Positions 40,693 through 50,905 of a stretch of 64,000 nt of DNA are shown here, piece after piece. The stretch covers positions 558,001 through 622,000 of the forward strand of contig NC_050732.1 of NCBI RefSeq assembly GCF_014133895.1. Direction: 5' to 3'. The stretch comes from Torulaspora globosa. Lineage: Eukaryota > Ascomycota > Saccharomycetes > Saccharomycetales > Saccharomycetaceae. The position numbers and the translations under genes are program-made. Every line of letters begins with the position of its first letter. Within the stretch, counting starts at the first letter, position 1. The notes under the pieces were generated by a model. That model did not search any database. It was not told the origin of the DNA and was given only the letters and a program-made list of their open reading frames with translations.

Positions 40693-41541
40693 TCAAGAAT
40701 TGGGGTCCCCGTTCCGAGACAGCTCCGCTGTTATAGTTTCTAATGTGGTTTTGGTCGATGGCGCAGTGATCCTTCTTAGCGAGGGAGGGAGATAACTATC
40801 ATCAGCCTTGGTTGATGTGCGCTTCGCGGCCTGCGAGATTCTATATTTTGTAATTAGATCGCTCACTATCTCTGTGGGTTCAAGTTGGGCGCGACTCATG
40901 GTAGGGCTTGTTGACCTGGGTGAGGCCGCACCTGTCCTGTTTTCCGTCAGTTGTATAGATTCAGGCTTATCGGAACCCGATTCTTCTTGCTGTGTTACGA
41001 GTCGATCGCCAAATTTCTGATGCATTAAACCAAACAGAAGTGGGTAGTGTTGCTCGTTGAAACCGTGACCGTTTAGCAGTCGATTTTTCTGTGGAATCCT
41101 TGAGTCAATCTGAGAGAAAATAGTCAAAATACTATCTACGGTATTGTCGATCCCCTTGAGCGCACTGGCTACATTTTCGACATCATCGGAAAGTTTCTGC
41201 AACATGCTGGCGCCAATTGAGTTGTTATTCTGTGACCTGCTCGCTAGGACTTTGTCATACATGTGATTCACTTTCTTTGCCGATTTCTTCAGTTGATGTC
41301 CAACTGTTTCCATTTGCTCATTTTCAAGATTGATGTCATTTCTGACTGCCTGATAGACGCAGTTGATGTCTTCTTTAACTTGACTGATCTCTCCTTCGAG
41401 CGCCTCATAGATTGATTGTAGTGTAAGCTGCTTGTGATTGGGAATGGATGATAAGCGCTTCAGCTCATCAAAAGCTTCTTCACCTTCAATCCTGCTAAAA
41501 CTGTGCTTGTTCCTCCTAGTTCTCAGCGAACTTGCTGCCAT
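40693..41541 (-). CDS. VAB2: Vab2, subunit of the endosomal BLOC-1 complex
   Basis: Vab2 (YEL005C) is a component of the yeast BLOC-1 complex, which regulates Rab5/Vps21 signalling on endosomes. The 282-residue product has the same length as S. cerevisiae Vab2. It has a long coiled-coil region at about 50-145 and a Ser/Thr-rich C-terminal half, with no membrane segment. It lies convergent with CFD1 and divergent from YEA4, as expected if the YIL003W and YEL005C-YEL004W neighbourhoods are interleaved. Confidence 0.9.
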   Translation of the reverse strand: MAASSLRTRRNKHSFSRIEGEEAFDELKRLSSIPNHKQLTLQSIYEALEGEISQVKEDINCVYQAVRNDINLENEQMETVGHQLKKSAKKVNHMYDKVLASRSQNNNSIGASMLQKLSDDVENVASALKGIDNTVDSILTIFSQIDSRIPQKNRLLNGHGFNEQHYPLLFGLMHQKFGDRLVTQQEESGSDKPESIQLTENRTGAASPRSTSPTMSRAQLEPTEIVSDLITKYRISQAAKRTSTKADDSYLPPSLRRITAPSTKTTLETITAELSRNGDPNS

Positions 41542-41688
41542 GTTGACGCAGTTATTTCATCGAATACTACAATTCGAAGAGTTCGAGAACTTGATAGTTG
41601 AAACTCTAACAACCCGAAAGTAACATACAAAATAAAAATGACTCCAAAAAGGTTCGCAATGAAGGGCTAAGAGCCTACTTGGCAAGTC

Positions 41689-42702
41689 ATGTGGAATACC
41701 GTGGGTGCAATTGTGTACATTTTTGGCGGTTGTTGCTCGAACGTCCTGACTCTAGAGAGCATTATTGATCAGCAAACGAATCGCGTGGGTAGCCTACTTA
41801 CCTTTTGCCAGTTCGCAGTGGCATCAATAGAGGGCTTGTACAACTTCCTCGATTACAGTTCACGAATTCCTCGTTTGAGGACTCCTAAAGTACCTCTAAA
41901 AGTATATGTATTGATGGTCATCCTTTACTATACAAGCTCTGTGACAAATAATAGTGTTTTCCAATATGGAATTTCGGTGCCCCTGCATATTGTATTTCGA
42001 TGTTCTGGAACGGTTATAACCATGATAATGGGCTGGTTGCTAGCTGGTAAGCGCTACTCAGTCATGCAAGTTTTCTCAGCCTCCCTAATGACCATTGGTG
42101 CCATCATAACGACGCTTTTTAAAGACAGAGAGTTCTCCAAAGAGACTACAATCCAAAAAATGCTAGGAAATGTCTCATCAAGTGCAGACAGTAAGTTTCT
42201 AGTCGGCATTTCAATGCTTTTTATCTCATCCATAGCATCATCAACCCTGTCTATATGCAATGAATGGTCATACCGGAAGTACGGCAAGCATTGGAAGGAG
42301 AGTCTGTTTTATACACATGCATTAGCGTTGCCATTATTTTTCCTAGATTACAAAGAATTGTACCAAGAATTCTGGTCGTTTGTTTCTCAAAGACCCTCGG
42401 CTATCACATTGCTTGGACATACATTTCGATTGAGCAAGCTAAATCTGCTTGCCGCTAATATCATAACTCAACACATCTGCGTAAGGGGAGTTAATTTACT
42501 TGCCTGCTATACCAGCGCGGTGACACTCTCTACAGTCCTCCTCGCTAGGAAGGTAATCAGCCTATTACTGAGCGTTCATTTGTTTGGTGGTACTTTTTCC
42601 ACAACTGGTTACGTAGGAATCATTATTGTCCTTTTGGGAACTTTGATTTATGTTTTGAATCCAAATGATAATGCAGTAGGAAGTAAGAGGAGGACTACAT
42701 AA
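41689..42702 (+). CDS. YEA4: Yea4 UDP-N-acetylglucosamine transporter
   Basis: Yea4 is an ER-membrane nucleotide-sugar transporter of the SLC35B family that supplies UDP-GlcNAc for chitin-related metabolism. The 337-residue product (S. cerevisiae 342) has about ten hydrophobic segments, a characteristic SVTNNSVFQYGISVPLHIVFR stretch near residue 82-101, and a C-terminal hydrophobic helix followed by a short basic tail. It is divergent from VAB2 and is followed by GIM4 on the same strand, the YEL004W-YEL003W order. Confidence 0.94.
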   Translation: MWNTVGAIVYIFGGCCSNVLTLESIIDQQTNRVGSLLTFCQFAVASIEGLYNFLDYSSRIPRLRTPKVPLKVYVLMVILYYTSSVTNNSVFQYGISVPLHIVFRCSGTVITMIMGWLLAGKRYSVMQVFSASLMTIGAIITTLFKDREFSKETTIQKMLGNVSSSADSKFLVGISMLFISSIASSTLSICNEWSYRKYGKHWKESLFYTHALALPLFFLDYKELYQEFWSFVSQRPSAITLLGHTFRLSKLNLLAANIITQHICVRGVNLLACYTSAVTLSTVLLARKVISLLLSVHLFGGTFSTTGYVGIIIVLLGTLIYVLNPNDNAVGSKRRTT

Positions 42703-42880
42703 AATTCAAGCACAATTTATAGGACTTGTAACACTCTTTTGATTCTACTGTTATCGTCCTGAATTGATGTCGCTCAACTATGAAATATCAACTAAACAAA
42801 AAAAAAAATGAAAACGCTACATTCAGCTTTGACATAAAAGAGAAATGATAGAGTAGAGGAAAATTCGAATCAAGCACAAG

Positions 42881-43281
42881 ATGGAACAAGGGAGTAATGG
42901 TATGTTACCGGTTGTTATTCGGTTCTCGAATTTCTTCTGAAAGCAGCGAGCTAACTCAAGCCAGTTTTTCAACTAAAATACAACGAATACAAGCAAACAT
43001 TGGAAGAGTTGCAAAGCAAGGTAATTGAGTTGAGCCATGATAAGGATGAGCACGACATCGTGCTGGAAACTCTGAGCAAAACTGATCCTGAGCGCATATG
43101 TTATCGCATGGTAGGTGGTGCATTAGTTCAAAGTGATGTCAAAACTACACTACCAATTCTAACCACTAAGAGAGACAAAATCACTGAGACGGTATCCAGG
43201 TTTAAAGCTGAACTCATCTCAGTTGCACAAGAATTTGAGAAATGGAAAAAGGATAACAAGATTCATGTTGTGAAACAATAA
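42881..43281 (+). CDS. GIM4: Gim4/prefoldin subunit 2 (spliced)
   Basis: Gim4 is a beta-type subunit of the hexameric prefoldin that passes nascent actin and tubulin to the CCT chaperonin. Exon 1 is 42881-42899 (19 nt, ATGGAACAAGGGAGTAATG), the intron 42900-42964 (65 bp; GTATGT, branch AGCTAAC, CCAG) and exon 2 42965-43281. The spliced product has 111 residues, the same as S. cerevisiae. It restores the first coiled-coil helix (VFQLKYNEYKQ) and keeps the ending EKWKKDNKIHVVKQ. Without splicing the first helix is lost. It is convergent with WBP1. Confidence 0.95.
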
Positions 43282-43398
43282 AGTAGAAACTCTGAGTTCC
43301 AGCCAAAGCGCCTCCCTCCTTGCAGGCTTAGCCTGCGAAGTTTGAACCTATACTTGGTGGCTATTGCATGTAAATTTTAATTATATGGAAGACGAGTA

Positions 43399-44682
43399 TC
43401 AGTTATTCTTCTTCTCAGCGTTGATACTTTTGCTAACTTTCGAAGTTGATACGAAAAATATGACAAATATAATCCAGGCGAAAATAACAGCGAAAATTCC
43501 TGATAAGTAAACCCCCGCGTTTGTAATCTCCCAGCTCCTTGGATACTCATCATGGGCGAGATGACGAATGGCTTTTGCATCAGATACAGAAACGAAGGTC
43601 AAACCTGCCCTTTTATAGTCAACTTGAAAAGTAAATACACCGTGATGATCTGGTAATCTAAAATCCCCAGTTGTGTACCAACGAGTAATGTTTTCCTTTT
43701 TACCGCGCACAAGATTGAGTCGGTAATATGGATCTATCATCTTGAGTTCAAGCTGAACATCATCTGCCTCATAAGGTTGCCACTCCTCTCCATTCCATTG
43801 AGACAAACCAATATTATACTGAATAACGTCCTTAATCTTATATGGAGCTAGTTCGTATGATGTACCATCAATGTGAGAATGGCCATGACCTGTAATCTTG
43901 ATGACCGCTTTCTCTTTGAAAGTCCATTTCACTAGTTCTTCCACAAAATGGCCGTTGGCATGTGAGTTTGAATCTTTTAAAAGTTCCGTACTACCGATCC
44001 AGGTAACACGGCCATTGTTGAGGGCCTGGAAGGCGGCCACCATATATGTTTGCGACCCTGCTGCCCATATATTATCGGCTTTTCCATAACATAAAGATGT
44101 TCTTGGTGCTGGCAGCACTGGAAGAACCTGTTCGCGATTATCAAGCAATGCAACAGACGAATTGGCAAACAAAAACGTATCTTCCTCGGAGTTGTAGATG
44201 AATTCGTTCCTGACTCTGCTTGAGGCAACTTCAAAACTGTCAGATTTCTCCTGGAAGTTATCCGTTAATTTATAATCCTTGGGGCTCGGATATATACCCA
44301 ATTGGTTCAAAAACAATCTGATCGAGTCTGCTAAGCCATCAGGAGAACTGATCGTCAACATACTACCTCCATTCTTTGAAAATTTAAGCAATGACTTGAC
44401 TCCCAAATATTTGTTCAGACCCTTGCCCTTGAGAGGGAAAACCACGACGTTGTCGTATAGCCTGTGATCGCCATCAAATAAACTTACAGTTGCCGTTTCG
44501 TTCGCTACAGAAACGAAATCTAGTTTATACTTTCTTTCTTTCATCGAGTTAAACATGATCGAATAGTCATTGATCGTCGTTAGCCTCTCATCATACAAAA
44601 CCAACGTCTTAGAGCCTTCGACACATCTCGCACTGACAGTAACCAGCAGGATTGAAAGGGCTATTAACAGATTCCTGAGCAT
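43399..44682 (-). CDS. WBP1: Wbp1 subunit of oligosaccharyltransferase
   Basis: Wbp1 (human OST48) is an essential ER-membrane subunit of the complex that transfers the glycan to Asn-X-Ser/Thr. The frame starts at TTG five codons earlier, so the ATG at 44680-44682 is taken, giving 427 residues (S. cerevisiae 430). A cleavable signal peptide, a large luminal domain and a single C-terminal membrane segment (about 393-415) are seen. The tail ends AEKKNN, a dilysine KKxx ER-retrieval signal as in the yeast protein. It lies convergent with GIM4. Confidence 0.96.
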   Translation of the reverse strand: MLRNLLIALSILLVTVSARCVEGSKTLVLYDERLTTINDYSIMFNSMKERKYKLDFVSVANETATVSLFDGDHRLYDNVVVFPLKGKGLNKYLGVKSLLKFSKNGGSMLTISSPDGLADSIRLFLNQLGIYPSPKDYKLTDNFQEKSDSFEVASSRVRNEFIYNSEEDTFLFANSSVALLDNREQVLPVLPAPRTSLCYGKADNIWAAGSQTYMVAAFQALNNGRVTWIGSTELLKDSNSHANGHFVEELVKWTFKEKAVIKITGHGHSHIDGTSYELAPYKIKDVIQYNIGLSQWNGEEWQPYEADDVQLELKMIDPYYRLNLVRGKKENITRWYTTGDFRLPDHHGVFTFQVDYKRAGLTFVSVSDAKAIRHLAHDEYPRSWEITNAGVYLSGIFAVIFAWIIFVIFFVSTSKVSKSINAEKKNN

Positions 44683-44878
44683 CTCTTTAGATATCAACGA
44701 ACCGTTACTGCTTCGATCTTACTCTTTTACTTCTATGCACGCTGTGTTTTTATAGCTCACTTGACATTTCAGATTATGTATCCGCTGTGCGAAGGCATGA
44801 AGATCGCCAAATACAGGTGAAATAGCTACGCCCTGTAGTTCATCATCGAGAAATCTCCAGATCTCGGGCAATTAAGCC

Positions 44879-45094
44879 ATGATGACAGAGGATAAGCCGG
44901 AATTGGCAGAATTTACTGCGGCTGACCTTTCTCGAGCTCTGAAAACGCTGCAGGAGGGAGAACAGACAGCAGACGAAATCGAGCGAAGGCTTGATATGAT
45001 GGAGCAGAGGATGGCCCTACTTCTTGAGCAGGTCGAACAAATGCAAAGCAATACGGAAAGAATTCAGACAAATCAAACAAAGAATGACAACTAG
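44879..45094 (+). CDS. YIL002W-A: Small conserved coiled-coil protein (YIL002W-A type)
   Basis: A 71-residue acidic protein, mostly one predicted coiled coil (about 15-60; ALKTLQEGEQTADEIERRLD). S. cerevisiae has a 69-residue gene, YIL002W-A, of unknown function in the same place between WBP1/INP51 neighbours. Retention of this frame in a different genus supports that it is a real gene. A second ATG follows the first directly, so the true start may be one codon later. Confidence 0.88.
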   Translation: MMTEDKPELAEFTAADLSRALKTLQEGEQTADEIERRLDMMEQRMALLLEQVEQMQSNTERIQTNQTKNDN

Positions 45095-45192
45095 CGCTTT
45101 GTTCTAGGCTGAAGGCAACTTTCCTGCAATTAAAGCCTCCTCCAAAGCTCTATCACTACATAGTAGTGTGATATATCTATAAGCTGACTATC

Positions 45193-48039
45193 CTATGTAA
45201 TTTCCCTAGGCACGAATAATGGCTCGTCTTTATCCTCGTAAGAGAATGGATTAACACTTCTTTCTGGATTGAGAGCGTACTTTGATGGATCAACGTGAAT
45301 GATTACTTTTACCTGCTTTCCGTTGCCGATCCACCATTTCTTAAGATCGGAGCTGGGGGGAGGAAGCCTCACCCCGGTAGTGTGACCAGACGCAGCGGAC
45401 GGCGAGATAGCAGGAGTTTTTGAGCCGTCCTTTTCTAAGCTTTCTACTAACAGACTGCCGTCGTTCAGTAAAGCGAGCTTCTCTCTATCGTTCAGACTGG
45501 CCAACTTGCTCGCAATTTTCTGGTAAATTTCTGCTGCCAGCGCTGCCTTCTCCTGTTCATCCAAAACTGTAACTACTGCTCGGAACGTAGCATAGACAGG
45601 CCTGTGGTCGGAAAATAAGATATTCTCGGCACAGCCATAAGTCAACTGTCTAAGAGACGCCCCTCTGCTGAGTATACGATCCGTCCAGGCTGGTATACGC
45701 ATCTTCTCACTAGTGTCATACGTCTTCGTCCCGGGGTCGAATTTGTAAGTTGGAGGAAATTTTATCTCCATTTCATGGTAGTAGGGGAAGGCTTCTCCAG
45801 CAATCATCTGCTGGTTGAGCTGGTCTCTCTCAAACAATTTAGAAAATTCCTCAGCCGCGATCATTTTTCGTACCTCATCGTTAGACATCAGTATTCTATA
45901 GTTAAAGTCCCCCATCCATATGACAACATCGTGATCTTTAATCCTTAGGCCACGAGAGAATCTGATGTTTTTGACAATAGTCTTATAATCATTGTGACGC
46001 TGCTCTACGTTGTCCAGACCCGCCGCTAGGTGGGACACCAGCAAGCAAAACTTGGTGGCTGAGTACTTAAAACTAACAGCAACTGCTCCCTTATTAGAGG
46101 TCATTCCGCCAAAACCAGTTTTTTTCATGTCACCTTCGATGTGTTTTACTTTCTGATACTCCAATTCATTCACGAAAAGCATCAGGAGGACCCCGCCCAA
46201 CTGGCTACTCCAAACGCAGCCATATCTTCGCTCAGGATTCAGACCATTGATGGCTCCCAGAATCTTCTTCTCCCAATACGATTTAACATAAGGATCTGTT
46301 GAAAGGATGTGTCCTGGCGTTAATTCAACGACCTCCTCCAATCCGATAACGTACATTTCTGGGGCACAGGAATCTTCATTAGATATATCGGGGCATATCC
46401 AATCCTTGACGTCTTCTGAAGCAATTTTACCGCTGACATTAAATGTTCCAGCGAAAATGGTAATTTCTTTTTTGTAAGTATACGATTCTTTACGCTGTCT
46501 GAGATATTGTGAAATCGTTGAATGGAGCGGATCATATATTTTAACCTTGGAGTTGAAGAGCTTCCCGTAAACTTTTCGGTATTTGCTGGGATTCTTGCTG
46601 TTTTTCGAGTAAACAGCTTCCAGCCAGTAATTGTTCTCTGACCAAAGTCTGTCATGAGCTTTCAAAAAAGGCGAGGTTATTTCTATTCCTGATAGCTCGC
46701 TTGTGGTAAGCTCCAGAACCTCACGGCTCACAAGCTTTTCTACTGTATTAATGCGGCTCACAGAACCGAAAGAGCTTATTCGCAGAACCCCAGTCTGCTT
46801 ACCAACGTAAATTTTCTTTTTGATATCGTACGCAAATGCGCCAAATTCGTACAGGTCCTGCTTCAGCAAGTACAGAAGCTTATGAGGAGTTTTAGTGAGT
46901 AACCTAGAGCCATATTCGACGCTCGTAAACTTGATTCCCTTCATTTCAGCACAATCCTTATACGCATCAGCCATCAGCTCTTGAGATTCGCTTTTAGGTT
47001 TAACAAGATTGAGAACGCTCACCACCCCATATTTCGAAGCTAAGTTATCGAAATGTCTGTCGAAGGCCGCCTGCGTTTGCTCAATCCCTCTTGTGAGCTT
47101 CAGTCTTCGGCCATATAAAAGCTGGCCATCCACCACCTCCCAAAACAATGGAACATTCCCACTTACTTGCGTGTAAGACAAAAAGAAGTCCTCTGTACTG
47201 ACGATTATTTCTGTCTCTACGAAATTAGAGACTCTACCATATTCGTCGACCCCATCTAGCGCAAAGGAATTCTGATTACTTTCTGCGGAGATCCTTGAGA
47301 CCAGCGTTATCGTGGAGATAGTGTTCGCTTGTTCTACTATCACTGTTTTATAGAAACCCCTCATCAGAAATGTGAAAAATTCACCTCCAACAAGATCCTT
47401 CTCCTGTGCGGGAATCCTGCTTCGCCAGTTTATGATCTCTGAAATAAAGCTGGCATTCCAAATATTGTTCAGATCCTGGTTATCGATTGTATAGTCCAAA
47501 TTATGTGCGGGCCCACCATGCTTCAAGACATTCGATATATCGAAGCCTCTCGAGAAGTAAAATGAGCCATCGCCCAAAAGTTTCTTCAGCGAACCGCAAG
47601 GGTGCTCATGGATAAGCTTTTCATAGTTCTGTTCGGTAGGTTCCAGATAAAGATGGTCATATATCTCTGCGTCAAGAGAATGAAATTCCACGTCCAAAAC
47701 CTTAAATACATTTTCAGAGGAGCTAATGTGACCATTCTCCAGCGTCCATCTGGGAAAGCCTACTTTTTGAACCCCAGAAACCACAGCTAGAAATAAATTA
47801 CCATTCAAAGAAACCAAGCCAACTAGACCACTAAACATCCGGTTTTTAAGTTCGAAGTAGTGCTTGGTATCTGCTAGCTCTTCATCGCTTATAGATCTTA
47901 TGGAGACGACTGGTGCCTTCAAGTTTTGCTGCCCTACCTGGCTGTTGCCTGACACGCTCGGTAGCCTCTCGAAGCAAAGGTTATAACCATTAGAAGACAC
48001 CACAGCAGATCTCGGATTTCTGCCAATGAACAGTTTCAT
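45193..48039 (-). CDS. INP51: Inp51 synaptojanin-like PI(4,5)P2 5-phosphatase
   Basis: Inp51 removes the 5-phosphate of PI(4,5)P2 at the plasma membrane and works in endocytosis and wall stress. The 948-residue product (S. cerevisiae 946) has an N-terminal Sac1-like domain (about 1-480) and a 5-phosphatase domain (about 520-830). The latter has FAGTFNVSG, WMGDFNYR, PAWTDRIL and FSDHRPV motifs intact. In the Sac1 domain the catalytic Cx5R motif is replaced: the Cys position is Ser423 (RISSFGSVSR), so that domain should be inactive, as reported for Inp51. The NPF near residue 930 can bind EH-domain proteins (Irs4/Tax4). Confidence 0.95.
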   Translation of the reverse strand: MKLFIGRNPRSAVVSSNGYNLCFERLPSVSGNSQVGQQNLKAPVVSIRSISDEELADTKHYFELKNRMFSGLVGLVSLNGNLFLAVVSGVQKVGFPRWTLENGHISSSENVFKVLDVEFHSLDAEIYDHLYLEPTEQNYEKLIHEHPCGSLKKLLGDGSFYFSRGFDISNVLKHGGPAHNLDYTIDNQDLNNIWNASFISEIINWRSRIPAQEKDLVGGEFFTFLMRGFYKTVIVEQANTISTITLVSRISAESNQNSFALDGVDEYGRVSNFVETEIIVSTEDFFLSYTQVSGNVPLFWEVVDGQLLYGRRLKLTRGIEQTQAAFDRHFDNLASKYGVVSVLNLVKPKSESQELMADAYKDCAEMKGIKFTSVEYGSRLLTKTPHKLLYLLKQDLYEFGAFAYDIKKKIYVGKQTGVLRISSFGSVSRINTVEKLVSREVLELTTSELSGIEITSPFLKAHDRLWSENNYWLEAVYSKNSKNPSKYRKVYGKLFNSKVKIYDPLHSTISQYLRQRKESYTYKKEITIFAGTFNVSGKIASEDVKDWICPDISNEDSCAPEMYVIGLEEVVELTPGHILSTDPYVKSYWEKKILGAINGLNPERRYGCVWSSQLGGVLLMLFVNELEYQKVKHIEGDMKKTGFGGMTSNKGAVAVSFKYSATKFCLLVSHLAAGLDNVEQRHNDYKTIVKNIRFSRGLRIKDHDVVIWMGDFNYRILMSNDEVRKMIAAEEFSKLFERDQLNQQMIAGEAFPYYHEMEIKFPPTYKFDPGTKTYDTSEKMRIPAWTDRILSRGASLRQLTYGCAENILFSDHRPVYATFRAVVTVLDEQEKAALAAEIYQKIASKLASLNDREKLALLNDGSLLVESLEKDGSKTPAISPSAASGHTTGVRLPPPSSDLKKWWIGNGKQVKVIIHVDPSKYALNPERSVNPFSYEDKDEPLFVPREIT

Positions 48040-48547
48040 CTCAACATCGGCAAGCAGATTGGCTCTCGGCTTCGAATGCTATCTGCTAGAACGACCTTTT
48101 GTCATCGTTTGTATCGCCGCGCTCCGAAGACCTCCGCGTCAGATGAAGGAAAATCAGTTCTATGAACCTTGAGGCAACATAAGCACTGCTAAAGCTCAAA
48201 CTGGGAAGTAGTGATATACAGCGACAAGATAATAGTGTAGTATACCTTCTGCAAGATTGAGAACTCTTTGGACGTTTTCCGGGCCCTGAACGGAGCTCTA
48301 TGTGCGTCAATGAAGTCCGAATATGAACAATATATGTCTACCAAGATCGGCTGCCAATCGACATGGCCCATCTCCTAGTCATATGCTAGCCGAGCTCTTC
48401 ATTGATCGACGATCAAGCAAGAAGCGAAGGAAGCACAAAGCATCTTTAACGACTGATGATGCTATCGTGAGATAATAGATCAATCATAGTAACGATCAAC
48501 TAATGAACTGATATGATGACCAGCGTTTTACAGCTTCTGCTAGGTAG
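48040..48547. other. Divergent intergenic region INP51 / YIL001W
   Basis: The 508-bp gap separates two divergent starts. A C-box-like TGATGA near 48455-48460 and a CTGA near 48508-48511 are noted, but no terminal stem supports a C/D snoRNA. No clear activator site or repeat is seen. Confidence 0.4.
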
Positions 48548-50104
48548 ATGAATAAGATATTCAGTGAGCTTTGTTACGCCTGCAGGGTCGGTGATAAAGA
48601 AAATGTGGACCGCTTAGCTTCAACGGGCGTCAATCTGAACGCTGTCGATGAATTCGATAACTCCCCTCTCTTTCTAGCTAGTCTCTGCGGACATGAGGAG
48701 GTTGTCAAGCTGCTTCTGGAAAGGGGTGCAGTATGTGACAGAGATCGCTACGAAGGAGCTCGTTGCATATACGGCGCTTTGACGGATTCGATCAGAGACA
48801 TATTACTCCAGTATGACATCTCAAAAGCGGTTGACCTCAACCAACCATTTGTTATGCATCTTTCTTCTTTGTTGAAAGAAAGCGCTTATCAAACGCACGA
48901 TATATGCATTACTTCCTTGGGAAGCAAACAAAATAACAGATTGCGGCTTCATAAGTTCATTCTGAATACTAGAAGTCCTGGTTTTGCGGGTCAAGTAGAC
49001 TTTTTTAATGGCGGCAAACACTGTATCGAGATACCCTCGAGCGTTTCCCCGACCGTGCTTGAGATCGTAACCAAGTTTATTTACTTAGTGCCAGTCCTCC
49101 ACGAAATCGACGCTAGAGACATGAACTGCTTGATCGATTTGTCAGCTCTCTGGGGAATGTCTGAACTCAAAGAGTTTTTGGAGCGAGTCAGACATGTCAT
49201 AGATCCATCCGAAAAATCTACCATGATGGTCGAATATCAGCATAGAATTACTGAAAGAGCGAGAGAACAGCTCTGCTGCTTTGTGAATGATAATATACTG
49301 CGAAATGCTGTCGATGTGGGCCCTAACTTATCCTTGCGGAGTCAAGAGCTCATCAGCATGTTCAACAGCTCAGCATTTCCAGATCTGATTGTAGTAGTTG
49401 AGAACTCGATGGGCTTAAAGCGCTTTTATCCATGTCATCTCGCGATTCTTAGTCGCTCGAATTACTTCAAAATTATGTTCGATCTTCCTTTAGCAGAGTG
49501 CTTTGCCTACAAACAGTTCAAAGCTTATCGAAATATCCCTTCGCCAACGGAAATTCCTACCGTCTCTTTCCCTCCTTGTGAGTTTGAAGTTGCAGAGTTA
49601 TTGCTTCGCTATTTGTATTATGATGCTTCTGAAATACCTTGGCAATATGCGATGGACGTACTTTTGATTGCTGACCATCTGCTCGAAGATAGGGTGAAGT
49701 CAATGGCAGCCGTCGTCATAACTCAATCAAAAGATATTTTGGAGGAATATTCAATCTTTCAGATACTTTATTTGGGTTGGGAAACAAGAATGGAAAGATT
49801 AGAGCATTACGCAGCGAAGATAGTGGCAAATGACATACAACGATATGCTAAAGATCCTGAGCTCAAGAAAGCGATAATGCTCAGTTCAACAAGGATATCC
49901 ATACGGCAGGAAACTGATTCAATCGAATTTGTTGATGATATGAGATATTATCTACTCCAAAAATATGCTTTCGAAGCGGACGACGTCGAGTTCTTGGGCG
50001 AGGAGGACGATGAAGACTTGTTAAAAGCTTCTGGCTTCTCAGACTATATGAAAGACAATTCAACTATTGAAGCCCTTCTAGGTAAGCTTAATCTCCAAGC
50101 TTGA
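48548..50104 (+). CDS. YIL001W: Ankyrin-BTB/POZ protein (YIL001W type)
   Basis: A 518-residue protein resembling S. cerevisiae YIL001W (513 residues) and fission-yeast Btb3-like proteins. BTB proteins of this type can be adaptors for cullin-3 ligases, but the yeast protein's role is unknown. Ankyrin repeats lie at about 5-90 (LFLASLCGHEEVVKLLLERGA), followed by two BTB/POZ domains at about 115-215 and 275-400. It is the last gene before the centromere on the left arm, as YIL001W is in S. cerevisiae. Confidence 0.93.
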   Translation: MNKIFSELCYACRVGDKENVDRLASTGVNLNAVDEFDNSPLFLASLCGHEEVVKLLLERGAVCDRDRYEGARCIYGALTDSIRDILLQYDISKAVDLNQPFVMHLSSLLKESAYQTHDICITSLGSKQNNRLRLHKFILNTRSPGFAGQVDFFNGGKHCIEIPSSVSPTVLEIVTKFIYLVPVLHEIDARDMNCLIDLSALWGMSELKEFLERVRHVIDPSEKSTMMVEYQHRITERAREQLCCFVNDNILRNAVDVGPNLSLRSQELISMFNSSAFPDLIVVVENSMGLKRFYPCHLAILSRSNYFKIMFDLPLAECFAYKQFKAYRNIPSPTEIPTVSFPPCEFEVAELLLRYLYYDASEIPWQYAMDVLLIADHLLEDRVKSMAAVVITQSKDILEEYSIFQILYLGWETRMERLEHYAAKIVANDIQRYAKDPELKKAIMLSSTRISIRQETDSIEFVDDMRYYLLQKYAFEADDVEFLGEEDDEDLLKASGFSDYMKDNSTIEALLGKLNLQA

Positions 50105-50161
50105 GATTAAGATATACAACAGGTACTAATACATACGTAAAGGTGACCGTGCTGCAAGAGG

Positions 50162-50818
50162 TTACTTCTTGTGTATACTAGGCAACCAATTTTCGTCAAC
50201 AGGCCTTGCTTTCGTGGATCTTTTCTTGGTGCTTCGACCGCCTTGCTTTTTGAAGTTGATTACGAGATAAGTGGTACCCACGACGACCAGTCCCAAAAGC
50301 ACCTGGACGGAGAGGAAACTTGGGTTGAGGAAAGACAGAGGTGGCGGCGAGATGAAAATCGAAAGAGGGGGGATTCCAACTTTCATAACCTTATCAGCCT
50401 TCACAATGAACAAAATTGGTGCTAAGAAGAAAGATCCCTCAGGCAAGGTAAGTTGGATAGGAGCCCGGAAGGTCACAGTTTCATTGACTGCAACGTTGAG
50501 GGGCCCTAGTTCTTGAGCACTAATATTAGCGATCTCGTAACCAACCATTGCATCTATCACGCTGCCGGAAAGACCTACCACGGTAACATTACTGTCTTCA
50601 TTATTTTGGAACGTAATATTAAAGGTAGCCGTTTCGTCGGCAGCAAATTCTGTAGGAACATTGAAGTTGATCTTAGGCTTTTCGAGTATGTCATAGGTGA
50701 CATTCAAATTAACAAAATCCCGTTGTTCGGCAGGATCAGCATACCCATCTGTCTCGTTATCAATAGCTGCAACACATCTGCTAACGATGAATAAGAAGAT
50801 CAAAGATAAGAACCTCAT
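50162..50818 (-). CDS. IRC22: Irc22, ER protein related to TRAP-alpha
   Basis: Irc22 (YEL001C) is an ER-membrane protein of unclear role with resemblance to the translocon-associated TRAP-alpha subunit. The open frame runs 89 codons further upstream through the centromere, but the ATG at 50816-50818 opens a classic signal peptide (MRFLSLIFLFIVSRCVAA). It is therefore the start, giving 218 residues (S. cerevisiae 225). A luminal beta-sandwich domain (25-165) is followed by a membrane segment (about 170-192) and a basic cytosolic tail. It is convergent with YIL001W and is the CEN-adjacent gene, as on chromosome V. Confidence 0.92.
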   Translation of the reverse strand: MRFLSLIFLFIVSRCVAAIDNETDGYADPAEQRDFVNLNVTYDILEKPKINFNVPTEFAADETATFNITFQNNEDSNVTVVGLSGSVIDAMVGYEIANISAQELGPLNVAVNETVTFRAPIQLTLPEGSFFLAPILFIVKADKVMKVGIPPLSIFISPPPLSFLNPSFLSVQVLLGLVVVGTTYLVINFKKQGGRSTKKRSTKARPVDENWLPSIHKK

Positions 50819-50905
50819 AGTCTGGCACAATTGGTGCTGTAAGTTGCTCAATGAATGAAATATACAGCTCAATACAAATATGACTAGTAAAAGCGTAGGG
50901 CTACA

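Noticed and set aside
48455..48511. A C/D box snoRNA between INP51 and YIL001W
   Set aside because: The TGATGA is preceded by C, there is no terminal stem, and no rRNA guide could be read.
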